A program made the translations under genes and the position numbers. The notes beneath the pieces were generated by a model. That model was not told where the DNA came from. It searched no databases and saw nothing but the letters and a program-made list of their open reading frames with translations. From Paenibacillus tyrphae (GTDB taxonomy: Bacteria > Bacillota > Bacilli > Paenibacillales > NBRC-103111), in assembly GCF_027925525.1 (NCBI RefSeq), contig NZ_BSDJ01000028.1, forward strand, positions 41,331-105,330: a stretch of DNA of 64,000 bases. The letters are read 5' to 3'. This document shows positions 7,835 through 16,743 of this stretch, piece after piece. Position 1 is the stretch's first letter, and every line of letters begins with the position of its first letter.

Positions 7835-8911
7835 ATGGCGGCATCCCACGCACGATTGTTAACCGCAGCGGCTCTGTGTGCCGCTCTGCTCATTGGTCCG
7901 GTATGGGGGAGCCTGGAAAACCGGGGGTTCGCCTATGCTCCCGCAGCCAAGACTCCTGCATTCCCGAAAGCAAGCAAGACGGTGAATGGAATGAAAGCCG
8001 TGTTGGCCGAGCGCAAGGATCTGTTCGACAAAGTCAGTGCGGTTACCGGCATTCCTTGGTATTATTTGGCCGCAGTCGATCAATACGAACGGACGATCAA
8101 CCTGGCCAAAAAGCGCCCGGCCCCTGACGGACTAGTCGCCATTTATTTTACCGATCTGCAGTGGGGCGGCATGCTCAACCCCGACCACGAGGACAAAAAT
8201 GTAAAGAGCATTCAATGGTTCGGAGGAATCGGCAAAGACGGCTCCGGAGATGGCTTGGCGGACCGGATGAACGATATTGACCGGCTGTATGCCATGGCTG
8301 CCAACATGCTTAAAAAAGGGAGCGCCGAGGAAGACCTCCGTATCGGACTCTGGGACTATTACCAAAATACCCGAAGCGTCGAGCGGATTCAGCAATTCGC
8401 CCGAATCTACGCCCATTTCGATACGCTCGACTTGTACGAGCACTGCTTCGTGATGCCGCTTGGTGCCGATTATTCCTACCGCAGCACATGGGGGGCCAGC
8501 CGCGGCTGGGGCGGATACCGCATTCATGAAGGAACCGACATCTTCGCCGGCTACGGCGTTCCGGTGCGCAGCGCCACGTACGGCATCATCGAAGTGATGG
8601 GCTGGAATCCGTACGGCGGCTGGCGCATCGGGATTCGCGATTTAAACAACGTGTATCACTATTACGCACACTTGTCCGGCTTTAATAAAAAAGAAGTGCA
8701 GCAGGGCAGTATCGTGAAGCCCGGCCAAGTGGTCGGTTGGGTCGGCAGCTCCGGCTATGGGAAGCCCGGCACGTCCGGGAAGTTTCCGCCCCATCTGCAT
8801 TACGGGTTATACCGGGACAACGGGCTGACGGAATGGTCCTTCGACCCGTACCCCCATTTGCGCAAATGGGAGCGGGAAGAGCGTATGCGGCGCAAGACAA
8901 CTACCCCGTGA
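7835..8911 (+). CDS. lytH: LytH-like M23 metallopeptidase (sporulation cell wall endopeptidase)
   Basis: A secreted or membrane-anchored zinc endopeptidase acting on cell wall peptides. An N-terminal hydrophobic segment (LLTAAALCAALLIGPVWG) serves as signal or anchor. A long middle region follows (WYYLAAVDQYERT, YFTDLQWGGMLNPDHEDKN), then the M23 domain with HEGTDI (HxxxD) and HLHYG (HxH) zinc ligands. Bacillus LytH trims L-Ala side chains in spore cortex and its gene sits beside lipA and yunB, as here. ATG 7835 is preferred, with AAGGAGG about 12 bases upstream; the frame is open back to an ATG at 7775. The product is about 358 residues. Confidence 0.85.
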   Translation: MAASHARLLTAAALCAALLIGPVWGSLENRGFAYAPAAKTPAFPKASKTVNGMKAVLAERKDLFDKVSAVTGIPWYYLAAVDQYERTINLAKKRPAPDGLVAIYFTDLQWGGMLNPDHEDKNVKSIQWFGGIGKDGSGDGLADRMNDIDRLYAMAANMLKKGSAEEDLRIGLWDYYQNTRSVERIQQFARIYAHFDTLDLYEHCFVMPLGADYSYRSTWGASRGWGGYRIHEGTDIFAGYGVPVRSATYGIIEVMGWNPYGGWRIGIRDLNNVYHYYAHLSGFNKKEVQQGSIVKPGQVVGWVGSSGYGKPGTSGKFPPHLHYGLYRDNGLTEWSFDPYPHLRKWEREERMRRKTTTP

Positions 8912-8952
8912 CGGAGCTTCCTTCTGCCTAAGAGGGGATACATTTGCAAATG

Positions 8953-8997
8953 ATCCGGTGCGTAAACGCGGAAGCTTCCGTGAATCCCGTACCGGAT
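8953..8997. terminator. Shared terminator of lytH and yunB
   Basis: ATCCGGT at 8953-8959 pairs with ACCGGAT at 8991-8997, and an inner CGGAAG-CTTCCG palindrome extends the structure. It lies exactly between two convergent genes. Confidence 0.7.
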
Positions 8998-9780
8998 TTA
9001 TTTTGCTTTCGGCTCAACGGACGACTCCTTGCTTCGCGCCTCCGATGCGTCGGGCTTTGCTGCCGGAACGTTTACATTCGGGAGCGAGATCCCCGGGGGC
9101 AGCGGCCCCGACTGGCCTACCGGATTACCCCGGCCGTCGAAATAATAGGTAGGCACATCTCCGACCACCAGTGAATAGGATACGGGCAGCTCCGTTTCCA
9201 TCACTTCGGGCGCGGAATCAAATGGAATAATGACCGTCATTTCGACCGTCACATGAACGTATACCTCCACCAAAATCATATTGATGCCGGCGCTCTGATA
9301 GCGCGTATTCAGCTCGACCTTGGCCGTGCCCGCAGGTACGAGCCGGATCGGAATGTTCGGCCCGAACGAAGCGAGGAGCGGCGAATGCATCGCCTGACCG
9401 AGCGGGATATGCTCCGGGACGGAGCCTACGGCTTCGAGCTGCTTGGTGACAATATTGACCGTATCGGCGGTAATCCGGCTGTGCTCCGCATAATTCAGCA
9501 TGAAGCCCGTAATTTTGCCGCTGTTGTCGGTACGCCAATCGATCAGCTTCTCGAAATTGGTGTTCTGTGCCATCCGGTCCGCGATCGCCGAATTGATCGC
9601 TTCCGTCGCGATCTGCTTCACGCGCACCCGCGCCAAATGCACCAGCGGTTCCTTTAAATTTCGCTCAACGTACAAATAAGCCTGCATGCAGAGAAGCAGC
9701 AGAACGACCAGCACAATCAACAGTGTGCGCTTCAGCTTGCTTTTGCCCGAGGGACTGCTTCTCCATCTGCGCCTCAGCAC
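8998..9780 (-). CDS. yunB: Sporulation protein YunB
   Basis: A 260-residue membrane-anchored protein with one N-terminal transmembrane segment (TLLIVLVVLLLLCMQAYLYV) and an extracytoplasmic domain. Blocks typical of YunB are RVKQIATEAINSAI, DWRTDNSGKI, NIVTKQLEAVG and HIPLGQAMHSPLLASFGPNI. In Bacillus yunB belongs to the mother-cell sigma E regulon and is needed for normal spore formation; its molecular role is unknown. The start is GTG at 9780 with GGGGGAG six bases upstream. The C-terminus is Pro- and Lys-rich and probably disordered. Confidence 0.92.
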   Translation of the reverse strand: MLRRRWRSSPSGKSKLKRTLLIVLVVLLLLCMQAYLYVERNLKEPLVHLARVRVKQIATEAINSAIADRMAQNTNFEKLIDWRTDNSGKITGFMLNYAEHSRITADTVNIVTKQLEAVGSVPEHIPLGQAMHSPLLASFGPNIPIRLVPAGTAKVELNTRYQSAGINMILVEVYVHVTVEMTVIIPFDSAPEVMETELPVSYSLVVGDVPTYYFDGRGNPVGQSGPLPPGISLPNVNVPAAKPDASEARSKESSVEPKAK

Positions 9781-9891
9781 CGCGGCTCCCCCTTCCCCGG
9801 CCTGTACGGCCTGTCTGTTACAGTCTATGCGGACCGGCCGGGAAAAAGACGGAGCGGATGGAAACGAACGGCGCGGCTTTCAGGCTGAAGC

Positions 9892-9921
9892 AAAAAAAAC
9901 GCCTTTCGCAAAGAAAGGCGG
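9892..9921 (-). terminator. Terminator of the metal ATPase gene
   Basis: On the reverse strand CGCCTTTC-TTTG-CGAAAGGCG is followed by eight T residues, immediately downstream of the ATPase gene. Confidence 0.9.
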
Positions 9922-9943
9922 TTGGACATGGAGCCTCGCGGCT

Positions 9944-12415
9944 TTACGGCTTGATGCGGAGCAGCCGCATGCCGTTGGCAATGACGATAAGCGAGCTGCC
10001 CGTGTCGGCGAGCACCGCCAACCAGAGCGTCGAAGCTCCGAAGAAGATGAGAGCGAGAAAGACCGCCTTCACAAGCAGGGAAAAGGCGATATTTTGCTTA
10101 ATGATCCGCAGTGCACGACGGCTTAGCTGTACTGTGTACGCCAGTTTGGACAGATCGTCTGCCATCAGGGCGACATCGGCCGTTTCAAGCGCCGTGTCGG
10201 TGCCGGCCGCCCCCATTGCGATGCCTACGGTAGCCGTGGCCAGCGCAGGCGCGTCGTTGACGCCGTCCCCCACCATCGCGACATGCCCGTGCTCGTTCAT
10301 CAGCTCGCGGACGGCGGTTACTTTGTCCTGCGGCAGCAGCTCGGCGCGGTAGGCGATCCCGCCCAGCTTGGAGGCGGTCGCCTCTGCCGTTCCCCGGTTG
10401 TCGCCGGTCAGCATCACCGCTTGACGGATGCCCGCGGCGCGAAGCTGCTCTAACGCCGTACGGCTGTTCGGACGAAGCTCGTCGGAGGCCGCAAATACGG
10501 CCCAGGGCTCCTTCGCGGTGCCCAGCACCATGACGGTGTTTCCTTGGCTTTCCAGCCGCTCCAGCTCCCCTTGCAGCGATTCCAGGGAAATCCCCAGCTC
10601 TTGGACGAACCACCGGGGGCTCCCGATAAAGAATAAGCTGCCGCCCACTTGAGCTTTGGCCCCCCGTCCGGGCACGGCGGCAAACTCCGCGATGTCCGCA
10701 AGCGGCACGCCCTCCCGCTTCGCTTTCCTGACGATGGCCTCGCCGACAGGATGCCCTGACCGGGCCTCGATCCCTCCTGCGATCGTCAGCACCTCTTCCG
10801 CGGTTCTTCCTCCCAGCGGAATGCATTCCGTTACTTCGGGCACGCCTGCCGTCAACGTGCCGGTCTTGTCGAAGGCGACAGCCTCTACAGCGCCGAGTCG
10901 TTCCAAATACGCGCCGCCCTTGATCAATACGCCGTGTCTTGCCGCGTTGCCGATCGCCGATACGATGCTGACGGGCGTAGAAATGACCAAGGCGCAAGGG
11001 CAAGACACGACGAGCATCATCAGCGCGCGGTAAAACCACGGCTCGAACGGCTGGCCGAAGGCCAGCGTGGGAATCACCGCAATCCCAAGCGCAATAAGGA
11101 GCACAGCAGGGGTATAGTACTTTGCAAAGGCGTCGATGAACCGCTGCGACGGCGCTTTCTGCGCCTGAGCGTCCTCGACCATACGGATGATGCGGGACAG
11201 CGTGTTGTCTTCCACGCGCCGGGTTACCCGGATTTCCAGCGCCCCTTCCCCGTTGATCGTGCCGGCGAACGCTTCGCTGCCCGTTTCCTTGAGCACCGGA
11301 ACGGATTCGCCCGTAATCGGAGCTTGATTCACCGACGAAGTTCCTTGAACGACCATCCCGTCCATGGCGATTTTTTCGCCGGGCTTTACGAGCAGAATGT
11401 CCCCGACTTCGATCTGCCCCGTCGGCAGCTTCATCTCGCTGCCTTGCCTGCGGACCAGCGCCTCCTTGGGCGACAAATCCATCAATCCGCGGATCGACCT
11501 GCGGGTCCGGTCCATCGTGTAGGCTTCGAGCGTCTCGCCGAGCGAGAAAAGCACCACAACGGCGGCCCCTTCCTCCCACTGCCCGATGCAGCCGGCGCCG
11601 ACCGCGGCTACGGTCATGAGCAGATCCATGCCGATCGTCCCCGACTTGAGCCCGTAGATGCCGGTACGCGCGATGCGGAATCCGCCGATCACCATGGCCG
11701 CGACATACAGCAGCGTGACGACCGACTCCGGCGCGACTTTGATTGAGGCAAGCAGCCAGGCAGCCAAAAACACCGCTCCGGACACCGCCGTCGGCACCGC
11801 TTTTTTGTTGCGTTTCCAGAACGGCTGCTCGCCGTGGGTCCCAGACAGCGTGCCGTTGTCGGCGATGGCCGTGTAGCCCGCCTGCCTTACCGTCTGCACG
11901 ACAGCTTCACCGGCCGTCCCATCATGGATGACGGTCATTTTGGCGGCCCCGTAATTGACCGAAGCGATCTGAACGGTCGCCAGCGCCCCGACCCGTTTCT
12001 CCAGCTTCCGCGCGCAATCCGCGCAGTCCATTCCTTCGATGCGGTACACGCTGGATATCGCTCCGGCCGCCGCAGCTTCCGCAGCAGCCGACGCCAGGGC
12101 GGCGTTGGCCGCATCCTCCTCGTGGCTGCTTCCGCAGCCGCAAGCGCCGTGATCGTGGCTATGATTGTGGCCGTGGCTGTGGTTATGATCGTGATGATCC
12201 CCGCAGCCGCAGGCGTCATGGCTGTGGCCGTGATCGTGAGCGTCACCGTGATTGTGACTGTGATCATGACCATGCTCGTGATCGTGGCCGTGTCCGCACC
12301 CGGCATCATGCGTATGCTTAAGCTCTTGGCCGTGCCGGGGATCGCTGTTTCCATGAACGTCAGGCTTGCTGCCGTGCGGCGCTCCGGACCCGCAGCAGGA
12401 TGGTTTGCCGGACAT
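9944..12415 (-). CDS. cadA: Heavy-metal translocating P1B-type ATPase (Zn/Cd/Pb, CadA/ZntA-like)
   Basis: An 823-residue efflux pump for soft or transition metals in the cell membrane. The first 110 residues form a His/Cys-rich tail (repeated HGHDH, ACGCG). A heavy-metal-associated domain with GMDCADCARK follows, then the membrane region with the CPC motif (VVSCPCALVIS), the phosphorylation site DKTGTLT, the SGHPVGEAI signature and the hinge GDGVNDAPALA. CPC plus the His-rich N-terminus fits the Zn/Cd/Pb group. The start is ATG at 12415 with AGGAG upstream; the seven extra residues of the open frame lack a binding site. The ArsR-family sensor gene lies just upstream on the same strand. Confidence 0.93.
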   Translation of the reverse strand: MSGKPSCCGSGAPHGSKPDVHGNSDPRHGQELKHTHDAGCGHGHDHEHGHDHSHNHGDAHDHGHSHDACGCGDHHDHNHSHGHNHSHDHGACGCGSSHEEDAANAALASAAAEAAAAGAISSVYRIEGMDCADCARKLEKRVGALATVQIASVNYGAAKMTVIHDGTAGEAVVQTVRQAGYTAIADNGTLSGTHGEQPFWKRNKKAVPTAVSGAVFLAAWLLASIKVAPESVVTLLYVAAMVIGGFRIARTGIYGLKSGTIGMDLLMTVAAVGAGCIGQWEEGAAVVVLFSLGETLEAYTMDRTRRSIRGLMDLSPKEALVRRQGSEMKLPTGQIEVGDILLVKPGEKIAMDGMVVQGTSSVNQAPITGESVPVLKETGSEAFAGTINGEGALEIRVTRRVEDNTLSRIIRMVEDAQAQKAPSQRFIDAFAKYYTPAVLLIALGIAVIPTLAFGQPFEPWFYRALMMLVVSCPCALVISTPVSIVSAIGNAARHGVLIKGGAYLERLGAVEAVAFDKTGTLTAGVPEVTECIPLGGRTAEEVLTIAGGIEARSGHPVGEAIVRKAKREGVPLADIAEFAAVPGRGAKAQVGGSLFFIGSPRWFVQELGISLESLQGELERLESQGNTVMVLGTAKEPWAVFAASDELRPNSRTALEQLRAAGIRQAVMLTGDNRGTAEATASKLGGIAYRAELLPQDKVTAVRELMNEHGHVAMVGDGVNDAPALATATVGIAMGAAGTDTALETADVALMADDLSKLAYTVQLSRRALRIIKQNIAFSLLVKAVFLALIFFGASTLWLAVLADTGSSLIVIANGMRLLRIKP

Positions 12416-12439
12416 ATCTCCATCTCCTCTATACAATAC

Positions 12440-12455
12440 ATGATTAATTGTTCAT
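12440..12455. promoter_or_regulatory. Candidate ArsR/SmtB operator before cadA
   Basis: On the reverse strand ATGAACAATTAATCAT is an imperfect palindrome with ATGA/TCAT ends and an AATT centre. It resembles operators of CadC/CzrA-type repressors and lies 25 bases before the cadA start. Confidence 0.5.
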
Positions 12456-12540
12456 ACGTTTATTACCATCTTATGTCATCCATTGCAGATCTGTCAACCG
12501 TCGTCCGCCCTTCTTTTTTGAAGCAGCAATGAAAAAAAAA

Positions 12541-12572
12541 AATAAAAAAGCAGGAGGATCTCCCCCTGCTTT
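12541..12572 (-). terminator. Terminator between the metal sensor gene and cadA
   Basis: AAAGCAGGGGG-AGAT-CCTCCTGCTTTTTT on the reverse strand is a strong stem with a T run. It implies that cadA has its own promoter. Confidence 0.85.
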
Positions 12573-12589
12573 AGTATGCTCACTTACCG

Positions 12590-12952
12590 CTAGCCGTGCT
12601 TGACGTGCTGCAGCATCTGGACAAAAATTTGCTCGATGTGCTCGTCGTCGAGCGAGTAGAATACCGTCTTCCCTACTTTGCGCCGCTTCACGATGCGTAA
12701 ATTGCGCAAATAGCGAAGCTGATGCGAAATCGCCGACTGCCCCATTTCCAGAACCAAGGTCAGGTCGTGCACGCAGAGCTCTTTTTGCAGCAGCGTATAT
12801 ATGATCTTCACCCGTGTCGGGTCGCCCAGCGCTTTGAATACGTCCGCCAGTCCAGCCGCCGTCGCTTCCGGGATCAGACTTTCCTTCAAATCTTCAATCT
12901 GAGAGGTGCCTTCACAGGTCTCATCGCATTGATCTTGCAGCACTTTTTCCAA
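12590..12952 (-). CDS. ArsR/SmtB-family metal-sensing repressor (CadC/CzrA-like)
   Basis: A 120-residue winged-helix repressor that should leave DNA when it binds metal, releasing the neighbouring ATPase gene. The recognition helix is around VLEMGQSAISHQLRYLR. Two metal sites can be read. One is the CadC-like alpha3N site, with an N-terminal CDETC pair and ELCVHDL, where the second Cys of CadC is His. The other is a complete alpha5 site of the form DxH-x10-HxxH in DEHIEQIFVQMLQHVKH. The start is TTG at 12952; the nearby ATG is out of frame. Confidence 0.9.
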   Translation of the reverse strand: MEKVLQDQCDETCEGTSQIEDLKESLIPEATAAGLADVFKALGDPTRVKIIYTLLQKELCVHDLTLVLEMGQSAISHQLRYLRNLRIVKRRKVGKTVFYSLDDEHIEQIFVQMLQHVKHG

Positions 12953-13252
12953 GACATAACACCGCCTTCATCCTAATCAAGCTTATCCGTTGTTCCCATT
13001 ATAACAGAAAACCGAACGGGTTGTCGGATCGCCTTCGAGCTTAGTAGTAATAATTATAATTTAGCATCTGAAATTTGCAACCGATCCTTGACTCTCTATG
13101 GTTATCTGTTATATATATAGTATAACAGATATAACTTCGCAATCTTGGACAAGCGCGCTTCGGTCGTTTCTTTGTTGATGTCGCGTAGCAGCTCCAGTCC
13201 GCACGGCGACTCGGCCGTTTATGAAACCAACAAATTGGGGGAGGAACAGCAT
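12953..13252. other. Intergenic region between metal sensor and hydrolase genes
   Basis: Three hundred bases that carry the promoters of the two divergent genes. The only clear structure is the palindrome at 13103-13131. The open frame that continues upstream of the hydrolase start (to 13145) lacks a signal peptide and ribosome binding site and is not taken as coding. Confidence 0.5.
13103..13131. promoter_or_regulatory. Perfect 11-bp inverted repeat, candidate operator
   Basis: TATCTGTTATA (13103-13113) and TATAACAGATA (13121-13131) are exact reverse complements, separated by TATATAG. The site lies about 120 bases before the hydrolase start, within AT-rich promoter-like sequence. The GntR-type regulator encoded two genes downstream is the most likely ligand, because regulators of that subgroup usually control their own operons. 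Confidence 0.6.
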
Positions 13253-14974
13253 ATGAGCAAAAAACGATGGAATCACAGCGTGCAACAATTGGCCGTCGGT
13301 TCGCTGCTTGCAGCGGCGATCGTCCAACCGGTAAGCGCCCTGGCGGAAAGCGTACCTGCGGAACAGATGAGCGCCCAAGAAGCGGCAGCACCCAAGGAAG
13401 CCGATACCGGCTCTTCCAGCGCACTCGCACGGATGGTCCCGCTGCGGGCCGTCGCCGAAGCCATTGGCGCGGAGGTCGAATGGGACGCGGAGAACAGGCT
13501 GGTTACCGTCAACCGCGGCATAAACCAGCTCTCCGTAAAAATCGGCGAACGGAACGCAAAAGTCAATGGAACCACAACGATCTCCATGACGAAGGAAGCT
13601 GCTATCGTTAACGATACGACACGGATTCCTCTGGAGACGATTCGGCAAGCCTTTCAAGTCTCCATCGAATGGGACGACGCAAACGGGCTGGCCATCGATC
13701 CTTCCGATGTGACCGCAGCGGGAAGCCACTTCATTTACCTGCTGCAAAGCGGTCAATTTCAAGCGGCAAGCCGGATGCTGAGCGACAAGCTGCGGGCCGG
13801 GCTGCCGGAAGCGAAGCTTGCGGGGTACTGGACCGGCAATACCGGCATCTTAGGGGCGCCGAAACGGCTCATCTCGCTCAAGCGGGAAATTACGGCGGTC
13901 CAGCGCAACGCCCTGCTCGGCTATATGACGGAAAAATCGACGCCGCTGGGCATCGCCGTCCGGTTTGACGCGAACGGCAAAATCGACGATATTTTCATGC
14001 CGCTTTCTCCCGCTGGCAATTACCGTGTGCCGGAGTACGACAAGCCGGAGCTTTATTCGGAGGAGGAAGTGACAGTCGGCGAAGGCGAAGCGCCGCTCCC
14101 CGGCACGCTGACGCTGCCGAAGGGCGAAGGGCCGTTCCCCACCGTCGTGCTCGTCCACGGCTCCGGGCCGAACGACCGAGACGAAACGCTCGGCAGCTAC
14201 AAGACATTCCGCGATCTGGCCGTCGGTCTGGCCGCCAACAACATCGCCGTGCTCCGTTACGAGAAGCGGACGCGGGTGCACACGCTCAAGAGCGCGCTCC
14301 ATCCGGCTTTTACCGTCAAAGAAGAAACGGTTGACGATGCGATCGCCGCGGTGCATACGCTGCAAAAGGACCGCCGCATCGATGCGAAGCGCATCTTTGT
14401 CCTCGGCCACAGCCAGGGCGGGATGCTGGTCCCGTCCATCATCGGGTCCGACAAGCAGAAAAGCATTGCCGGAGCGATTGTGATGGCCGGCCCTTCCCGA
14501 CCGTTAGAGGACATTGTTCTGGAGCAAAATAAACAAGCGCTCGCATGGGCGAAGGAAGCAGGGCAGCCGACCGAAGGGCTGGAACAGCAGGTGAAAGCGA
14601 TGGAGCATCAAGTCGCTCTGTTGAAGGACCCTCAATATTCCGAGACGAACATACCGAAAGATTTTGCGCTGGGTAATCCGGTCTGGTGGTTCGACTTCCG
14701 GAACTATCGGGGCGGCGAAATCGCCAAGCGTCAATCGACGCCGCTCCTCATCCTGCAGGGCGATAACGATTTTCAAGTGACCCCAAGCAATCTGGACGGC
14801 TGGAAGTCGGCCCTATCTGCACGCCAAGACGTCGTTTACAAGCTTTATCCGAAGCTGAACCACGGGTTCGTCGAGTCCGACCAGCCTTCCACCGGCAAGG
14901 AATACGCCCTTCCCGGCAACGTGCCGTCCTACGTGATTGACGATATCGCCGGGTGGCTGACAGGCAAAAACTAA
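13253..14974 (+). CDS. Secreted alpha/beta hydrolase with copper-amine-oxidase-like N-terminal domain
   Basis: A 573-residue exported enzyme. After a signal peptide (AVGSLLAAAIVQPVSALAES) come two stalk-like repeats of the copper amine oxidase N-terminal type (MVPLRAVAEAIGAEVEWDAE, RIPLETIRQAFQVSIEWDDA). A linker region and an alpha/beta hydrolase domain follow, with VLVHGSGPNDRDE, nucleophile elbow GHSQGG, acid in LQGDNDFQV and catalytic His in LNHGFVE. The substrate is unknown; related proteins are annotated as esterases or dipeptidyl-peptidase-like. ATG 13253 follows GGGGGAGG. It heads a unit with a GntR regulator and a membrane protein. Confidence 0.85.
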   Translation: MSKKRWNHSVQQLAVGSLLAAAIVQPVSALAESVPAEQMSAQEAAAPKEADTGSSSALARMVPLRAVAEAIGAEVEWDAENRLVTVNRGINQLSVKIGERNAKVNGTTTISMTKEAAIVNDTTRIPLETIRQAFQVSIEWDDANGLAIDPSDVTAAGSHFIYLLQSGQFQAASRMLSDKLRAGLPEAKLAGYWTGNTGILGAPKRLISLKREITAVQRNALLGYMTEKSTPLGIAVRFDANGKIDDIFMPLSPAGNYRVPEYDKPELYSEEEVTVGEGEAPLPGTLTLPKGEGPFPTVVLVHGSGPNDRDETLGSYKTFRDLAVGLAANNIAVLRYEKRTRVHTLKSALHPAFTVKEETVDDAIAAVHTLQKDRRIDAKRIFVLGHSQGGMLVPSIIGSDKQKSIAGAIVMAGPSRPLEDIVLEQNKQALAWAKEAGQPTEGLEQQVKAMEHQVALLKDPQYSETNIPKDFALGNPVWWFDFRNYRGGEIAKRQSTPLLILQGDNDFQVTPSNLDGWKSALSARQDVVYKLYPKLNHGFVESDQPSTGKEYALPGNVPSYVIDDIAGWLTGKN

Positions 14975-15029
14975 TTTTGAGGCCGGACTACGGGGCTAAC
15001 CCCGGAAGCCCAAGGTACGAGGGGATTTC

Positions 15030-15419
15030 ATGATTATTAAATTGGATTTACAGTCGGAGACTCCAATTTATGCCCAGTTGATGAACCAGATTCTCGAAGG
15101 CATCGCGAGCGGCGCCTTGAAGCCCGGCGAGGCGCTTCCCTCCGTACGCAGTCTCGCTTCGGATATCGGCATCAATCTGCATACCGTGAATAAAGCCTAC
15201 ACTCTTCTGAAGCAGGAAGGCTTCATTCAAATTCACCGCCAAAAAGGGGTTGTCGTCCAGCCCGACGGCATGCCCCAGGTAACCGAGGCGTATAAAAATA
15301 AATTGCGCGAGCAACTGACGCCGATCGCAGCCGAAGCCATCTGCCGCGGCATGCGCGAGGAGGAGCTGCTCGGGTTTATTCAGGGCATTTTCAACGAAAT
15401 CAAAGGTGCCGGGAACTAA
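15030..15419 (+). CDS. GntR-family transcriptional regulator, YtrA subgroup
   Basis: A 129-residue protein: a GntR winged helix (LDLQSETPIYAQLMNQI, GEALPSVRSLASDIGINLHT, VNKAYTLLKQEGF) and a short C-terminal helical segment without a large effector domain, as in the YtrA subgroup. Such regulators usually repress an operon that includes their own gene and a transporter or membrane protein. It sits between the secreted hydrolase (55 bases upstream) and a DUF1648 membrane protein (12 bases downstream). The perfect palindrome at 13103-13131 is the best candidate operator. Confidence 0.9.
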   Translation: MIIKLDLQSETPIYAQLMNQILEGIASGALKPGEALPSVRSLASDIGINLHTVNKAYTLLKQEGFIQIHRQKGVVVQPDGMPQVTEAYKNKLREQLTPIAAEAICRGMREEELLGFIQGIFNEIKGAGN

Positions 15420-15431
15420 GGAGGGGGCTAC

Positions 15432-16547
15432 ATGCATATTGGAATCGCGTTGCTGGTCGCAGCCATTTTTGTGCCGGTCATTGTAATGCTGGCCGGTTTA
15501 CCCTATTTTACGAGAACGACGAATCATTTTGGCGTATCGATCGATTCACGGCATTATCACGATCCCGAGCTGCAATCGATGCGCCGCCGCTATGCCTGGT
15601 GGAACGGGGCGTTCGGAGCCGTGCTCCTCATCGTTTTGCTTTTTGGCATCCAGCGAACGAACGAGACGCAGCAAGGACTGTTCATCATCGGCTTTACCTT
15701 GGCGCTTTTGGCGGCGTCGACGGTCAGCTTTCTCGTTTATTATAACAAAATGAAGCGGTGGAAGGCTGCGCGTCCCGCGGAAAACGCCAGCGCCCGGTTC
15801 ATTGCCGTCGACACCTCGTTTCGGAACCGGAAAACGACGTATTCCGACTGGTGGTATCTGGTTCATCTGGCCTTCGTCGCTCTGTGCGCCGTCATTGCTT
15901 TGTGGAATTACGACAAGCTTCCGGACATTCTCGTGTCGCGGTACGATATGCAGGGTAACCCGACAGCCACCGAGCCGAAAACGTATTGGAACGTCTTTTT
16001 CCCGAACGTGATGCAGCTGGTCCTGATCTTCATCTTCGCGTCCATCAATACGGTAATCCGCAAAAGCAAACAGCAGATCGACGCGAATGCCCCCGAGCAA
16101 TCGCGCGAGCAGAACATCCGGTTCCGCCGGATCTGGTCTCTCGTGTTGATGGTCATGGGCTTCTTGATGCTCGTACTGTTCTCGTTCATTCAATTCTTCT
16201 TGCTGTTCCCCTTTGACGGCTCGGTACTCGTCACCGTGGCGATAACGATTCCCGCTTTGATGCTGATCCTGGTTCTCGTGGTCTCGTTCATTACCGGGCA
16301 AGGCGGAAGCCGTCTCGGCGGATCGACTGCAACGGGCGAGAAGCTGGTCCCCGGGACGGCCGACGACGATAAGTATTGGAAACTGGGATCGATCTACTAT
16401 AATCCCGACGATCCTTCGCTGTTTATCGAGAAGCGGGTCGGCATTGGCTGGACGATCAACGCAGCCCGGCCGATGGCGTGGGTCATTATGCTGGCGCCGC
16501 TTATGCTGATTGGGGCGATCCTGGTCATCGCGGCGATCAAAGGCTGA
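15432..16547 (+). CDS. DUF1648/DUF5808 multi-pass membrane protein
   Basis: A 371-residue integral membrane protein with about seven hydrophobic segments. The middle carries the DUF1648 signature (KLPDILVSRYDMQGNPTATE, then a long hydrophobic helix). The C-terminus has the DUF5808-type block DDDKYWKLGSIYYNPDDPS and VGIGWTINAARPMAW. Proteins of this kind commonly follow YtrA-type GntR genes, as here, with 12 bases between. Function is unknown; a role in cell envelope stress or peptide immunity is sometimes proposed for relatives but nothing in the sequence proves it. Confidence 0.85.
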   Translation: MHIGIALLVAAIFVPVIVMLAGLPYFTRTTNHFGVSIDSRHYHDPELQSMRRRYAWWNGAFGAVLLIVLLFGIQRTNETQQGLFIIGFTLALLAASTVSFLVYYNKMKRWKAARPAENASARFIAVDTSFRNRKTTYSDWWYLVHLAFVALCAVIALWNYDKLPDILVSRYDMQGNPTATEPKTYWNVFFPNVMQLVLIFIFASINTVIRKSKQQIDANAPEQSREQNIRFRRIWSLVLMVMGFLMLVLFSFIQFFLLFPFDGSVLVTVAITIPALMLILVLVVSFITGQGGSRLGGSTATGEKLVPGTADDDKYWKLGSIYYNPDDPSLFIEKRVGIGWTINAARPMAWVIMLAPLMLIGAILVIAAIKG

Positions 16548-16675
16548 GCCTGACTGCAGGTTTCGGATACCGGTCAGACGTGAATCGGACTTCGAGTTAG
16601 ATAGCGCGGCAGCAATCCGTCCCCCCAAGGCGGGCTTGCTGCCGTTTGTTGTTCATAGCCCTGTGCGCGCGCGGC

Positions 16676-16719
16676 TTGACAATTGGAGAGACTCCACTAT
16701 AATTTGAGTAAATACTCAA
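16676..16719 (+). promoter_or_regulatory. Promoter and TetR operator of the TetR gene
   Basis: TTGACA (16676-16681), a 16-base spacer and TATAAT (16698-16703) form a near-consensus promoter. TTGAGTA-AA-TACTCAA (16704-16719), a perfect palindrome, abuts the -10 box, the position expected for a repressor site. The same palindrome design recurs at 17397-17412. Confidence 0.85.
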
Positions 16720-16743
16720 TTTTATTTGAAAGAAGGACGAAGG

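Noticed and set aside
10185..11579. 464-residue reverse-strand open frame
   Set aside because: Shadow of the cadA gene in another frame; Arg/Gly-rich with no domain, while the overlapping frame has all P-type ATPase motifs.
15546..16628. 360-residue reverse-strand open frame
   Set aside because: Antisense to the DUF1648 membrane protein; charged low-complexity sequence without family features.
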